Below are positions 9,519 through 18,864 of a stretch of 64,000 nucleotides of DNA, piece by piece. The position numbers and the translations under genes were made by a program. Source of the DNA: Legionella tucsonensis (GTDB taxonomy: Bacteria > Pseudomonadota > Gammaproteobacteria > Legionellales > Legionellaceae). Where the stretch lies: positions 2,024,231 to 2,088,230 of the forward strand of contig NZ_LNZA01000001.1 of assembly GCF_001468035.1 (NCBI RefSeq), in the 5' to 3' direction. How positions within the stretch are numbered: position 1 is the first letter of the stretch; the number at the start of each line of letters is the position of its first letter. Below the pieces are notes generated by a model. It saw only the letters and a program-made list of their open reading frames with translations, was not told the origin of the DNA and did no database searches.

Positions 9519-10508
9519 ATGAACCCAAAAAACATTGCTATGTTAGGTGCCGGCTCTTGGGGCACTGCAGTTGCAATTCACCTAGCCCAGGCGGGACATC
9601 GTGTTTTGTTGTGGGGACATGATCCACAACATGTTGCTCTTATGACAGAAAAAAAAACAAACTCGCGTTATTTACCTGACATCGATTTTCCTGATACTTT
9701 GGAACCCTTGGCTGATTTCAAACAATGCATCGATGAGGCTCATTACGTCATTATTGCTGTACCTTCTCATGCATTTGCAGAAACTCTCACTAAAATAAAA
9801 AAACCACCTCGAGGTTTAACCTGGCTGACCAAAGGAATTGATCCACAGAGTCATCAATTATTAAGTGATTTAGTGAGTCAAGCGTTTGGCTCCACTTTTC
9901 CTCAAGCGATTGTTTCAGGCCCATCATTTGCCAAAGAAGTGGCTCACTTTCTACCCACTGCAGTGACTTTAGCCTCTAATGATTCAGAGTATCAAAAAGA
10001 AATTCGTGAATTGCTTCACCATGATAATCTTCGTGTTTACTTGAGTGATGATCTTATTGGTGTGCAGATTTGTGGTGCGATTAAAAATGTCTTGGCCATT
10101 GGGTGTGGAATCAGTGACGGCTTAGGTTATGGTGCGAATGCCAAAGCAGCATTGATCACCCGTGGATTAGCAGAAATGGAACGCTTGGGGCTTGCTTTGG
10201 GAGCACGAGCGGAAACCTTTCTTGGCTTGGCTGGTGTAGGTGATTTAGTCTTAACCTGTACCGATGATCAATCACGTAACCGCCGTTTTGGTTTACTTCT
10301 AGGGAAAAATATCAGTATCACTGAAGCAGAAAAGCAAATTGGCCAAGTGGTTGAAGGAAAATATAACGCATCACAAGTCTGCTTTATCGCCAAACAACAT
10401 CACGTTGAAATGCCTATTTGTGAGCAAATTAATGCACTTTTACAAGGACGAATTAGTCCAAAACAGGTAGTTCAAAATCTAATGAGCCGCCCTCCCAAGG
10501 AAGAATAA
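9519..10508 (+). CDS. gpsA: NAD(P)H-dependent glycerol-3-phosphate dehydrogenase
   Basis: 329 residues. It reduces dihydroxyacetone phosphate to sn-glycerol-3-phosphate for phospholipid synthesis, feeding PlsY (encoded at 48698). The N-terminal GAGSWGTA dinucleotide loop, the SGPSFAKEVA motif and the catalytic-lysine segment AIKNVLAIG (about residues 187-195) are present. The secB-gpsA order is conserved in gammaproteobacteria. It is convergent with murI across a large family-A palindrome. Confidence 0.96.
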   Translation: MNPKNIAMLGAGSWGTAVAIHLAQAGHRVLLWGHDPQHVALMTEKKTNSRYLPDIDFPDTLEPLADFKQCIDEAHYVIIAVPSHAFAETLTKIKKPPRGLTWLTKGIDPQSHQLLSDLVSQAFGSTFPQAIVSGPSFAKEVAHFLPTAVTLASNDSEYQKEIRELLHHDNLRVYLSDDLIGVQICGAIKNVLAIGCGISDGLGYGANAKAALITRGLAEMERLGLALGARAETFLGLAGVGDLVLTCTDDQSRNRRFGLLLGKNISITEAEKQIGQVVEGKYNASQVCFIAKQHHVEMPICEQINALLQGRISPKQVVQNLMSRPPKEE

Positions 10509-10531
10509 TTTTCACCAATGAAGATTCACCT

Positions 10532-10611
10532 GTAGCTTGGGTGTAGCGCAGCGAAACCCGGGTTAAAATCTTATCCAGCCCCCAGGTTTCGCTGCGCTAC
10601 ACCCAGGTTAC
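10532..10611. terminator. Family-A palindrome between convergent gpsA and murI
   Basis: The left arm (10532-10562) and right arm (10581-10611) match at about 28 of 31 positions when one is reversed and complemented. The core is GGGTGTAGCGCAGCGAAACC. Its place between two convergent genes 111 bp apart suggests bidirectional termination, although no clean T-run follows. The arms are nearly identical to those at 8013-8086. Confidence 0.65.
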
Positions 10612-10619
10612 AAATTATA

Positions 10620-11435
10620 TTAGGTCTTAACATCTACAAGCTCGATATGATCCAACGCCAATTGTTCGCCCAAAAATATCTCACCGACAATCTGGAACCG
10701 TTTGATTGAATCGGTTACTAAATAGTTTACTTTACTGCTTAAGGAAGAAACATCATTTAACAAATCCTGTTTTTCGAGCAACTGCTGCAGTGCCAGTGCA
10801 GTTGCGTGTGCTGAATCGACTATAGTGACCCCTTGAGGGAGTAACTTGTTTAATAAAGGCTTAAATACCGGGAAGTGCGTACATCCCAATAGAACCGTAT
10901 CTTCGTTAGTAAAACCATCCAAGTAATGCTTTAAAGCCTCGCGAGCTACTTGATTGGTCACCATTCCTTCTTCTGCTAAAGCCACCAATACACTGCATGC
11001 TCGAGTATTAATGATTGCCTGGGGCAGGTGGTGGATAATGAGCTGCTGGTAGGCATTCGATGCAATGGTTGTTTCAGTCGCCAAAACAATAATGCGATTG
11101 TTTTCAGTCGCTGCAACTGCGGCAACAGCACCTGGAGCCACCACCCCAAGCACGGGTATATCAGGCAACATTTCTTGCAAATAGGGCAATGCTGCGGTAG
11201 TTGCGGTATTACAGGCTATCACTAATGCCTTAATTCGTCGTTCTACCAGCAATTTTGCCATTTGCATGGCATATTGTTTTACCGTATCCGGACTTTTAGT
11301 GCCATAAGGAAGTCGAGCAGTATCCCCCAAATAAATGAATGATTCGTGCGGCAACCCCTCTCGTAATGCACGCAAAACAGTCAATCCGCCCATCCCTGAG
11401 TCAAATACACCAATCGCCAGTTGGTTTGAATTCAA
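10620..11435 (-). CDS. murI: Glutamate racemase
   Basis: 271 residues. It makes D-glutamate for peptidoglycan. The two catalytic cysteines are in ACNTATTAAL (about 74) and LGCTHFP (about 185), and the N-terminal FDSGMGGLTV is intact. The start codon is TTG: the triplet at 11433-11435 reads CAA on the plus strand, with a GGGG ribosome site 7 bp upstream in the 11-bp gap after the preceding gene. It lies immediately behind a 1183-residue candidate effector, so transcription may be shared. Confidence 0.94.
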   Translation of the reverse strand: MNSNQLAIGVFDSGMGGLTVLRALREGLPHESFIYLGDTARLPYGTKSPDTVKQYAMQMAKLLVERRIKALVIACNTATTAALPYLQEMLPDIPVLGVVAPGAVAAVAATENNRIIVLATETTIASNAYQQLIIHHLPQAIINTRACSVLVALAEEGMVTNQVAREALKHYLDGFTNEDTVLLGCTHFPVFKPLLNKLLPQGVTIVDSAHATALALQQLLEKQDLLNDVSSLSSKVNYLVTDSIKRFQIVGEIFLGEQLALDHIELVDVKT

Positions 11436-11446
11436 TTGATTTCCCC

Positions 11447-14400
11447 TTAATCTTCTTCACTCCTATTCATACTAAGCCGAGATTGCATCGGCCCTTGGAC
11501 TTCCACATCCTTATTTACCTTTTGCTCAATACCACTAAGCTTATCTTTCCAGAGCTGATTAGCTTTTGATAAGCCCTCATCAACTTCTTTTCTTTTCTTA
11601 TCATCAACAAGCTGCTTGAATTCGTTTACTTTCTCCTCAACAAGTCCCTTGGCTGAGCCTTTATATACTTTATTATATAAAGAACCCTCAGTATAACCTC
11701 TCCAATTTCTTTGCGAATCAGGCCTAAAGCTTGAGGTACCTACAATTTGTACTTTGTCTCGAGAAAATTTTGGATGATGCTCGCCTAAAACGCAGACTGC
11801 TGTCCATAAATGTGCTAACTCTGTATCCTTTCCATGCACACCTTTCAATTTAATAGGGCTCTTACCATCCCAGTCTTTCAACAAATTTTTTGCTGCTTCC
11901 ATCATTTGTTCCGCCAAATAGTCTTTATCTTTCATTGCTGTGACTATTGAGACTTTTACAGGTCTGGATTGGGTTACACCTTTACCTGATAAAGTTGAGG
12001 TAGGTGAGCTTGGGTGATAATCAATGGCTATGCGCCCCGTATATTCAGTGGTTTTATTTGGGTCTGCTTGAGTTGGAGTGGCTTTGACATGAACCATATC
12101 CACACAACGAACTTTACCTTTTTCGGGTATTTTTTCTAACTTAAAGGTCGGAGAATCTGTATCCAGATTGGACTGGCCCTCAGTCAAATCAACCTCAGTT
12201 GCCCCTGCTTTCTTTTGAAATGCAGCAGTTTTTATCTCACTTTTAGCAACCTCTGAATAACTAATATTTGTCGTCTCCACCATAGCAGTAAGCTTATGAC
12301 TCATAATTCCTTCAATTTTTGCTATGGCTCCATCTTTTCCTGAGATTTGTTTTTTTACCTCATGAAAATAAGGCAACTGCTCATCAATGAATTCTATTTC
12401 TGCCTTTAACTTAGCATGCAGTTCTGTTAATTCTTTAATTAGTTTTTCACGATCAGGTGAATGATCAGTAACAGGGATAGGCGTGTGGTCAAGACGTACT
12501 TGAAGATCGCGTTTAGCAGCTGCTAAATGTTCTATGAGCGTATCACATTGTTTCTCGAACGCTTTATAATCCCCGAGCATTTTCTCAGCTTTCTTTTTTG
12601 CTTTTGCCTCATTTGCCCCACTGTATAAATAAGGGAGTGACTCAAGATTCTGTGTAAGCGCTTTTAAATGTTTTTTATATTCTTTAATCGTGGGTTTACT
12701 TTCTTGCACTCCTTTTAGAAAATTATTGAGTCCTTCTACAAGCGACAGCTTTTGTTGTTGACTTCCACGTGCGATAACTTCATCGTAATAGTCGCCTCTT
12801 AACTTACTATATACATCTGGCGTGAGCTCCCTGCTTATTTTTTCTTTTAATGCTTTATCTTGAGGAGTTACTCCTGTAATTAACTTATCAAGAAAAGTGT
12901 GAACACTAGGAGAGCCTTTAAATTTATCGTTATAGACACTCTGGATATTTACATCACTATCCATATCAGGAATTGCTTCCCCTACCCTTAAAAGGACTTT
13001 CACAAGCTCTTTCTGTGCAGCATTTAAGGTGGCGCCGTGGAGGGCAACAAGCAAAGGTCGATTATTTAGGTGTTGTCCTTTAACAGCATCTGCTACTGTT
13101 GTATCAGGAGCCATCACATTTGCATTATAATCTGTAAAACTAAAAGCTTGATAAAAAGCATCCGTATTTGCCGGTACATTTACAGCAGCGCGAATATCAT
13201 CAATAAGCGTTTTATAATTGGCAATACCAGTTACATCCAACGCCCTATGATTTAATAATGCGACATTTATATTATCAATCTGAGTTTGAGTAAGCGTAAG
13301 ATCAAGTCCCGCCAAAACTTTAGCTATTGCAGGATTATAAATTTGTCTAAGCAAAGCAACTCGTTCATTTTCAGCAATAAGCCTATCAACGACAAGCACA
13401 CCCCCGCTTTTATTTTCCTTACCCAAATAGGACTGGATTTCACTCTCACTTTTTGCATTAATTATGAGGAGCAATTTTTGCGGTTCGCTCAATATCTCGA
13501 GTTGTTTTTTATTAGGCAGGTCTTTAAATACAGCAATTAATGCTGGGTGTGCGTCTTTACCAAAGCGAGCTAACGCTTCAACTTTTGCTTCAAATTCAGT
13601 TGTGCGTTCGTCTCTTTTTAAATTTCCTAATCGCCCACGAATTATTTCTCTTAGGCCACCTGCGCCGTTTATATGCTCTGGTTTGAGAAAATCCAATTTG
13701 GTATCATGGTTCGCGGTATCTTTTCCCAGTAAAGTAGCAAATTTTTTGGCGAAATCTTCGGGTTTAGTCGCTTTATCCAGTGTTTGCAGATCGCCAAGAG
13801 CCATATCGTTAAGACGATGCTTCAACAAAGCTACTTTAAATTTAACGATGTTGTTGTCATCCGGGATAGCTTTGTTAATAATATTATCATCACCAAGACT
13901 CGGAGCAAGAGCTTTTAACGGTGCAACAATCCCTCCTAGATTGCTATTAAGCAGGTCTGCTACATGTTTGACATCGGCTATTGTAGGGCGCTGCTCCAAT
14001 TCTGCTTGTATAAATCGCTCACATAACTCTTTTTGTACTTTCGCGCCTATGGTTTTCTTTTCCCCCGCCTGAAGCGCTCTAATTCGCCCAAGTGTATCTG
14101 GATCTAATTCTAAATGCCCTGCAACTAGCGGATTTAATAAATCATCTAGAAGCGCTTCCGGAGCTTTTTTCAGACTGGCTTCTAAGCCCAGGATATGCTC
14201 ATCTTTGACTTTTTGCTCATAGAACTTGGCTACAGCAGCAGCATCTAATAGTTTATCCCTATTCTTTGTAGCCGTATCAACGATTTCAGGAGATAAGTCT
14301 ACAGTTAAGGCATCGGTGAATGCTTCCGGCGGTGCTCCATGTAGATCAATTCCTCCCGCATCAATAAGTGCTTTCGCAGCAGCTTTTATTTTTTCTATGT

Positions 14401-14998
14401 CCGCTGGTGGTGTGTGTGCTTTGACTAAGTCATCAAATAACTTAGGATCAGTGATTCCTGGTTTAGCGAGTGCTTTCAGTAATAACTGGTTTGCTGCTTC
14501 TGTTCTAATGTTATTCAACGCAGTTTTAGTTAAGATTTCCTCGTTGTCTTGATTCCATCCAGGTATCGTGTCGAATCTAAGTCCAAGAGAATTTTGTTTT
14601 GTTTCCAGGTATTTTCTGAGTTCTTTTCCATTACCTGTCATATCAGCAGTTAAAATACCAATTAAAACATCGTCTGGCGCGCCTTCTAATGCAAATTTGA
14701 CGCGTTCTTCAGCTGCCTGTAGTTTCATGAGTTTAAAAGTATCTGTGGTGTCGCCTAACTCTAAATAGTCATAGCCTCCCATCATCGAAGGTCTCTTAAC
14801 CAGGTTGGAAAGATTTGGTCCATCGATTGTGCCCCAAAATACTTTATGATCAAGCACGGCTTTTTCAAAAGCGGCTTGGTCCGTTTCATTAGCTATCAAT
14901 ATTGCTTCTAAAGCACGATCTCTATCGTTCTTCACTGCACCTCGTAACGCTCTGGTATTCTTTAGCGCAAGTAAAAACTCTTTGTTCTTCTTAGCCAT
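11447..14998 (-). CDS. Large unrecognised protein, candidate Dot/Icm effector
   Basis: 1183 residues from the ATG at 14998, which has a GGAG site 9 bp upstream; a GTG at 15004 would sit too close to that site. There is no signal peptide and no clear membrane segment. Residues 1 to about 700 are mostly short amphipathic helices with recurrent LL.AL.. units. Residues about 740-880 look coiled-coil. Residues about 930-1110 form a more beta-like region (GRIAIDYHPSSP, KPVKVSIVTAMKD, SPIKLKGVHGKD). The tail is polar and ends in Glu-Glu-Asp, as many Dot/Icm substrates do. I recognise no catalytic motif. It is probably a secreted effector by size, tail and genus, but this is inference. Confidence 0.6.
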   Translation of the reverse strand: MAKKNKEFLLALKNTRALRGAVKNDRDRALEAILIANETDQAAFEKAVLDHKVFWGTIDGPNLSNLVKRPSMMGGYDYLELGDTTDTFKLMKLQAAEERVKFALEGAPDDVLIGILTADMTGNGKELRKYLETKQNSLGLRFDTIPGWNQDNEEILTKTALNNIRTEAANQLLLKALAKPGITDPKLFDDLVKAHTPPADIEKIKAAAKALIDAGGIDLHGAPPEAFTDALTVDLSPEIVDTATKNRDKLLDAAAVAKFYEQKVKDEHILGLEASLKKAPEALLDDLLNPLVAGHLELDPDTLGRIRALQAGEKKTIGAKVQKELCERFIQAELEQRPTIADVKHVADLLNSNLGGIVAPLKALAPSLGDDNIINKAIPDDNNIVKFKVALLKHRLNDMALGDLQTLDKATKPEDFAKKFATLLGKDTANHDTKLDFLKPEHINGAGGLREIIRGRLGNLKRDERTTEFEAKVEALARFGKDAHPALIAVFKDLPNKKQLEILSEPQKLLLIINAKSESEIQSYLGKENKSGGVLVVDRLIAENERVALLRQIYNPAIAKVLAGLDLTLTQTQIDNINVALLNHRALDVTGIANYKTLIDDIRAAVNVPANTDAFYQAFSFTDYNANVMAPDTTVADAVKGQHLNNRPLLVALHGATLNAAQKELVKVLLRVGEAIPDMDSDVNIQSVYNDKFKGSPSVHTFLDKLITGVTPQDKALKEKISRELTPDVYSKLRGDYYDEVIARGSQQQKLSLVEGLNNFLKGVQESKPTIKEYKKHLKALTQNLESLPYLYSGANEAKAKKKAEKMLGDYKAFEKQCDTLIEHLAAAKRDLQVRLDHTPIPVTDHSPDREKLIKELTELHAKLKAEIEFIDEQLPYFHEVKKQISGKDGAIAKIEGIMSHKLTAMVETTNISYSEVAKSEIKTAAFQKKAGATEVDLTEGQSNLDTDSPTFKLEKIPEKGKVRCVDMVHVKATPTQADPNKTTEYTGRIAIDYHPSSPTSTLSGKGVTQSRPVKVSIVTAMKDKDYLAEQMMEAAKNLLKDWDGKSPIKLKGVHGKDTELAHLWTAVCVLGEHHPKFSRDKVQIVGTSSFRPDSQRNWRGYTEGSLYNKVYKGSAKGLVEEKVNEFKQLVDDKKRKEVDEGLSKANQLWKDKLSGIEQKVNKDVEVQGPMQSRLSMNRSEED

Positions 14999-15153
14999 AA
15001 TCACACACTCCGCAAACCATTATGTATCTATTTTAAACTTATTTTATTAAATAAACCTTAAATTTTCATCGCATATACACATCCTGCTTGAATAAAGGCA
15101 ATAAGATGGACTAACGTTATAACATTAGTATAGCAAGATTAAAGGATTAAGTG

Positions 15154-15459
15154 ATGAAAATCATACTATTTGGCCTATTCTTAACATTAACACATTTTGC
15201 TTATGCTCAAGGGTGTATCATTGGCGAGATTCCTTCACAACCTCGTTATGTCTGTTTTGACGGCAGAACCTTGCAGCTTGCAGAAGATGGCCATTACCGC
15301 TGGAACGCGAAAAGAGGCTGTTTTGTCAGTGCAGTCCCCTGCTGTGCGTACAAAGCCACTCACTATGCATTTTATCCCAATCCTGCCAAGATTGGCGCTG
15401 CATACGCCCGTTGTCGACATGATTATCCCTTCCACTTAGGACAAATGCAAACCCATTAG
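15154..15459 (+). CDS. Small exported cysteine-rich protein
   Basis: 101 residues. An N-terminal signal peptide (KIILFGLFLTLTHFAYA, cleaved about residue 18) precedes a mature domain of about 80 residues with six cysteines, including an adjacent CC pair. The even number suggests disulfides in the periplasm or outside the cell. The ATG at 15154 has AAAGGA 7 bp upstream; GTG at 15151 is the alternative. It is divergent from the large gene at 14998. I do not recognise a family. Confidence 0.65.
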   Translation: MKIILFGLFLTLTHFAYAQGCIIGEIPSQPRYVCFDGRTLQLAEDGHYRWNAKRGCFVSAVPCCAYKATHYAFYPNPAKIGAAYARCRHDYPFHLGQMQTH

Positions 15460-15472
15460 CCCCCGATTTAAT

Positions 15473-15563
15473 GTAGTCTTGGTGAAGCACAGCGGAACCC
15501 AGGTTCATAGAGTGTATTTTTATCCGTGATCCCGGGTTACGGCTTCGCCTCCACCCAGGCTAC
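15473..15563. repeat. Degenerate family-A palindrome
   Basis: The left arm at 15473-15503 (GTAGTCTTGGTGAAGCACAG...) and the right arm at 15531-15563 (CCCGGGTTACGGCTTCGCC...) are diverged copies of the arms at 8013 and 10532. It separates the convergent genes ending at 15459 and 15585, consistent with a terminator-like role. Confidence 0.6.
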
Positions 15564-15584
15564 ATTACATTATATTGTTACAGG

Positions 15585-17510
15585 TTACATGGTTACATCT
15601 GCCAAGCAGGGATCCACCCCAAAAGCAATGCGGTTTTCCATTTCATCACCACAAGGAAAGAATGAAAAAGAACTGGGTTCCTTAACTTTTTTCTCTTCCA
15701 TCGCTCTATTTATCATTGTATGAATTTCCCATTGAGTTGAGGTCCAACCGTATAACCCTCGCAGCTGGCGAATAATCCAGAACCTGCTGCGTAACTGACG
15801 TATATATTTTACGCCTGCGGACTCTTCATCAGAGGAATACCCATTTATATCGTCTCTTAATCGCTCCAATCGCTTCTCAAAATCAGGGCGCTCCTTGTTC
15901 ACTTTGATAAACTGTTGAATGCATTCAAGTGCTAAATTCTTTTTAAATTTGAGGCAAAATCGATGATCCTCTCCTATTCGGGTTAAAATATCCTTAAAGG
16001 ATCTATAATGCATACTTGCAACAATTCCTTCCAGATAAGGATTTTTAAAAGTATAGGACTGAACTATTGGAATAAGATCGGAATATTCTTTTGAGATCTG
16101 CGCCCCATTCTCTATTAAATGCTTGCTGATTAGTTTTAGATTTTTCTGCACATCAGGTTCATCAGGGTTCCCATATCGGACCTGTTCCAATGCAATATCC
16201 AAGGGGGTTTTACCTGCGGCATTTTCTACATTAATAAATTCGTCAAACATACTTATAGTTTCTTCGTAACGATACTCACCCAGCCTAATTGCTGTATGTA
16301 GCGGCGTATCCCCTTTTTCAAATCCATTGCCATTTTTACATAAATTTCGATAGTGGGTAAAAGTTTCCTGAACGTGTTGCCCAAGCGTCTCAGTCAAATT
16401 CGGCGGAATGATTTCTTTCAATAAAGCATCGAATTGCTCTTGATCCAATGCGCACACATACTTACGAAATTCTTTTATCGAAAACAGTGCTGCCCGCAAA
16501 CGCGCAAGCCTTGCTATAGCAGTTTGAGTCATTAAAGCAACCTCTGCCCGATCGGAAGCCTTCTTCATATCAGCACATTCCACTAATGTCTGCACAATAA
16601 GCTCATTCGGAATTAAAATATGCTTCAAAAAAGACTTCCATTTCGCTCGGATAAACTGAGGATTATTGAGTAACCGGGAAAAAGCATTAATATCGGCATA
16701 GTTATGATATTCTTTATTGTCAAAAGGATTAGAAATATAACCAAATTTTGTTGGCCAATATGAATTAGATGAATTGGTTAAGCACACCAGGGATTTGAGA
16801 TCATTTTTTGTGATGTCAAAAGCATGCTTGCCATGCAGTAGATGGAAAGGACGACGGGTAAGAAACCCCATGATGCTGTCTACAAACATCAAGTCATGAT
16901 CAATTTTGAAAAATACTACGTGGGGCTTTCCCTCTCGTTCTACCAGATAAAAACCATAATTTCCTTTATGTAAATCATCCTCCTCTAACGTATAAGAAGT
17001 AGCGAGAATACTGGCTAAGGATTCATAGTCAATAGTTAAATGCCCATCTATCTCCGCTTCGACTAAACGCGCATAAAAACCCTGAGGTACTTTATCCATA
17101 AAGTAAATGAGTATTTGGGTAGGATCAACGTATCGTGCCGGAGGAGCATAGTCACACCCTGTTTCCGGGTCTTTGAAGGTATAAAAAAGCGTGTCTTTGC
17201 CTTCCTTGTTTGTTATGACATAGCAAAGATGCTCAACTGCCAAACCATCAATATTACCGTTAGCATCCACTACCAAATTATTAAGAGGTGTTAAATTAGA
17301 TAATAAAAACAGACGGGCAAATTGACCAAACATCACTTCCAAACGCGAAAGTTCAGCTCGACCATATTTATTTTTCTTATAAATGATTCGATAAGGAGGG
17401 GTTCTTTTATCGGGAGGAGTGTATACGGCACATAGATACGTCTCATGGCCCGTTGCATGTGAAGCAGGGCCTAATTCAATATCGTTGATCTGGAGGAATG
17501 AAGAAGGCAT
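15585..17510 (-). CDS. ankK: AnkK/LegA5-like effector: phosphoinositide-kinase-like domain with ankyrin repeats
   Basis: 641 residues. Residues about 1-240 carry a lipid-kinase-like core: a candidate ATP lysine in RIIYKKN (about 45), a DxHxxN catalytic loop at Asp179-His181-Asn184 (EEDDLHKGNYG), and a metal-binding Asp204 in FKIDHDLMF. Ankyrin-like repeats follow at about 398-475 (GDTPLHTAIRLG, AGKTPLDIALEQ). This matches L. pneumophila AnkK/LegA5, a Dot/Icm substrate reported as a relative of the Francisella PI3-kinase OpiA. The expected product is PI3P on host membranes. Identity is by motif and neighbourhood. Confidence 0.8.
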   Translation of the reverse strand: MPSSFLQINDIELGPASHATGHETYLCAVYTPPDKRTPPYRIIYKKNKYGRAELSRLEVMFGQFARLFLLSNLTPLNNLVVDANGNIDGLAVEHLCYVITNKEGKDTLFYTFKDPETGCDYAPPARYVDPTQILIYFMDKVPQGFYARLVEAEIDGHLTIDYESLASILATSYTLEEDDLHKGNYGFYLVEREGKPHVVFFKIDHDLMFVDSIMGFLTRRPFHLLHGKHAFDITKNDLKSLVCLTNSSNSYWPTKFGYISNPFDNKEYHNYADINAFSRLLNNPQFIRAKWKSFLKHILIPNELIVQTLVECADMKKASDRAEVALMTQTAIARLARLRAALFSIKEFRKYVCALDQEQFDALLKEIIPPNLTETLGQHVQETFTHYRNLCKNGNGFEKGDTPLHTAIRLGEYRYEETISMFDEFINVENAAGKTPLDIALEQVRYGNPDEPDVQKNLKLISKHLIENGAQISKEYSDLIPIVQSYTFKNPYLEGIVASMHYRSFKDILTRIGEDHRFCLKFKKNLALECIQQFIKVNKERPDFEKRLERLRDDINGYSSDEESAGVKYIRQLRSRFWIIRQLRGLYGWTSTQWEIHTMINRAMEEKKVKEPSSFSFFPCGDEMENRIAFGVDPCLADVTM

Positions 17511-17564
17511 GAATCATAAAGCGGAATCAAATTGATTGAAATTTTAACATAAAGACCAAAAAAA

Positions 17565-18671
17565 TCAATCTCCTTCTATAGTCAGATTATCATCTTGTGA
17601 ATCAAAGTCTGCGCTGCTATTTAACCGAATTTGCAAACCAACATTATTTTTTGAATCAGCATATTTAATTGCATTTTCCTTGGAAATTAATCCATTTCGA
17701 TATAATTTTAACAAAGCCTGATCAAAAGTTTGCATGCCTTGCTCCGTACTTCGCTCCATAGCTTCTTTAATGTCATCAATCTTTCCTTTTTCAATCAAAT
17801 CAGAAATATAGGGGGTATTGAGTAACAATTCTACGGCTGCGATGCGTTGAGTATTTAAGCCTGGAATAAGACGCATTGAAATAATAGCGCGCAAATTAAG
17901 CGACAGATCCATCAATACTTGCTTTCGTGCATCTTCAGGGAAAAAATTAATAACCCGGTCCATAGCCTGATTCGCATTATTAGCATGCAGCGTTGAAATA
18001 CATAAATGTCCTGTTTCTGCATAGGCAATGGCATGTTTCATGGAATTACGTTCGCGAATCTCACCGATTAGAATCAGATCTGGGGCTTCGCGCATTGCAT
18101 TGATTAATGCATTATCATAGCTCATTGTATCAATGCCTACCTCACGTTGATCGACTATGGATTTTTTATGTTGATGAATAAATTCTATGGGGTCTTCAAT
18201 TGTTAAAATATGTCCGCTTTGATTTTCATTACGGTAATCAATCATCGCCGCCAAAGTAGTTGACTTACCTGATCCCGTAGCACCTACTACTAAAACCAGG
18301 CCGCGCAACTCCATGACAATCGATTTTAAAATTGGGGGTAAATTTAATTGCTCAATCGAGGGAATCTTGTTCTGGATGTAACGCACCACCATGGAGATGT
18401 CACCGCGTTGGCGAAATAAGTTAATTCTAAAACGCCCAACTCCGGAAATAGAGAGCCCCATATTAAGTTCCAAAGTAGCCTCAAATTCTTTACGTTGATC
18501 ATCATTCATTAACGATAAAGCAATTTCAGCCATTTGCTGTGCTTTGAGTGGAGCATGACCTACAGGTGAAATAACTCCTTCGATTTTAATATTAGGTGGT
18601 GCTCCCACACTAAAAAATAAGTCGGAAGCGCCGCGATCTACCATTAATTTAAAAAAAGGAGTTATATCCAT
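17565..18671 (-). CDS. pilU: Type IV pilus retraction ATPase PilU
   Basis: 368 residues of the PilT/PilU secretion-ATPase family. Visible are the N-terminal GASDLFFSVG, Walker A GATGSGKSTT (about 132), the Asp box, Walker B LILIGEIRE (about 200) and the His box HLCISTLHANNANQAMDR. The length and the C-terminal extension after the RNGLISKENAIKYADS helix favour PilU over PilT (about 345 residues). It acts on the cytoplasmic face of the pilus base as accessory motor to PilT. No other pilus gene is adjacent. Confidence 0.9.
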   Translation of the reverse strand: MDITPFFKLMVDRGASDLFFSVGAPPNIKIEGVISPVGHAPLKAQQMAEIALSLMNDDQRKEFEATLELNMGLSISGVGRFRINLFRQRGDISMVVRYIQNKIPSIEQLNLPPILKSIVMELRGLVLVVGATGSGKSTTLAAMIDYRNENQSGHILTIEDPIEFIHQHKKSIVDQREVGIDTMSYDNALINAMREAPDLILIGEIRERNSMKHAIAYAETGHLCISTLHANNANQAMDRVINFFPEDARKQVLMDLSLNLRAIISMRLIPGLNTQRIAAVELLLNTPYISDLIEKGKIDDIKEAMERSTEQGMQTFDQALLKLYRNGLISKENAIKYADSKNNVGLQIRLNSSADFDSQDDNLTIEGD

Positions 18672-18772
18672 ATATCATCCTATTCTCGCCCCATGCTATT
18701 AAGCTAAGAATTTAACCTTGCCCCTGCGTCTCTTGGAATAGCATTTCATAGTTAACGTTACTCAAATCTGTC

Positions 18773-18848
18773 ATCCCCGCGCAGGCGGGGATCCATTTTT
18801 ACAGGCAAGGTGCTCAACCATGGATGGACTCCTGCCTCCGCAGGAATA
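18773..18848. repeat. REP-like hairpins (family B)
   Basis: ATCCCCGC at 18773-18780 pairs with GCGGGGAT at 18785-18792. A second stem, CTCCTGC...GCAGGAAT, follows near 18827-18847. The unit begins GTCATCCC, and a related GTCATCCCT hairpin lies at 31280. This is the widespread intergenic GTCATCCC-type palindrome, located between the end of the FAD oxidase gene and pilU. Confidence 0.65.
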
Positions 18849-18864
18849 ACAACATCCTCCAAAT

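Noticed and set aside
8013-10611. CRISPR array
   Set aside because: The recurring arms are inverted, widely spaced and have no regular spacers; no cas gene is present.
13464-14072. 202-codon frame opposite the 1183-residue gene
   Set aside because: Ser/Arg-rich antisense shadow of a long coding frame, with no ribosome site or recognisable product.
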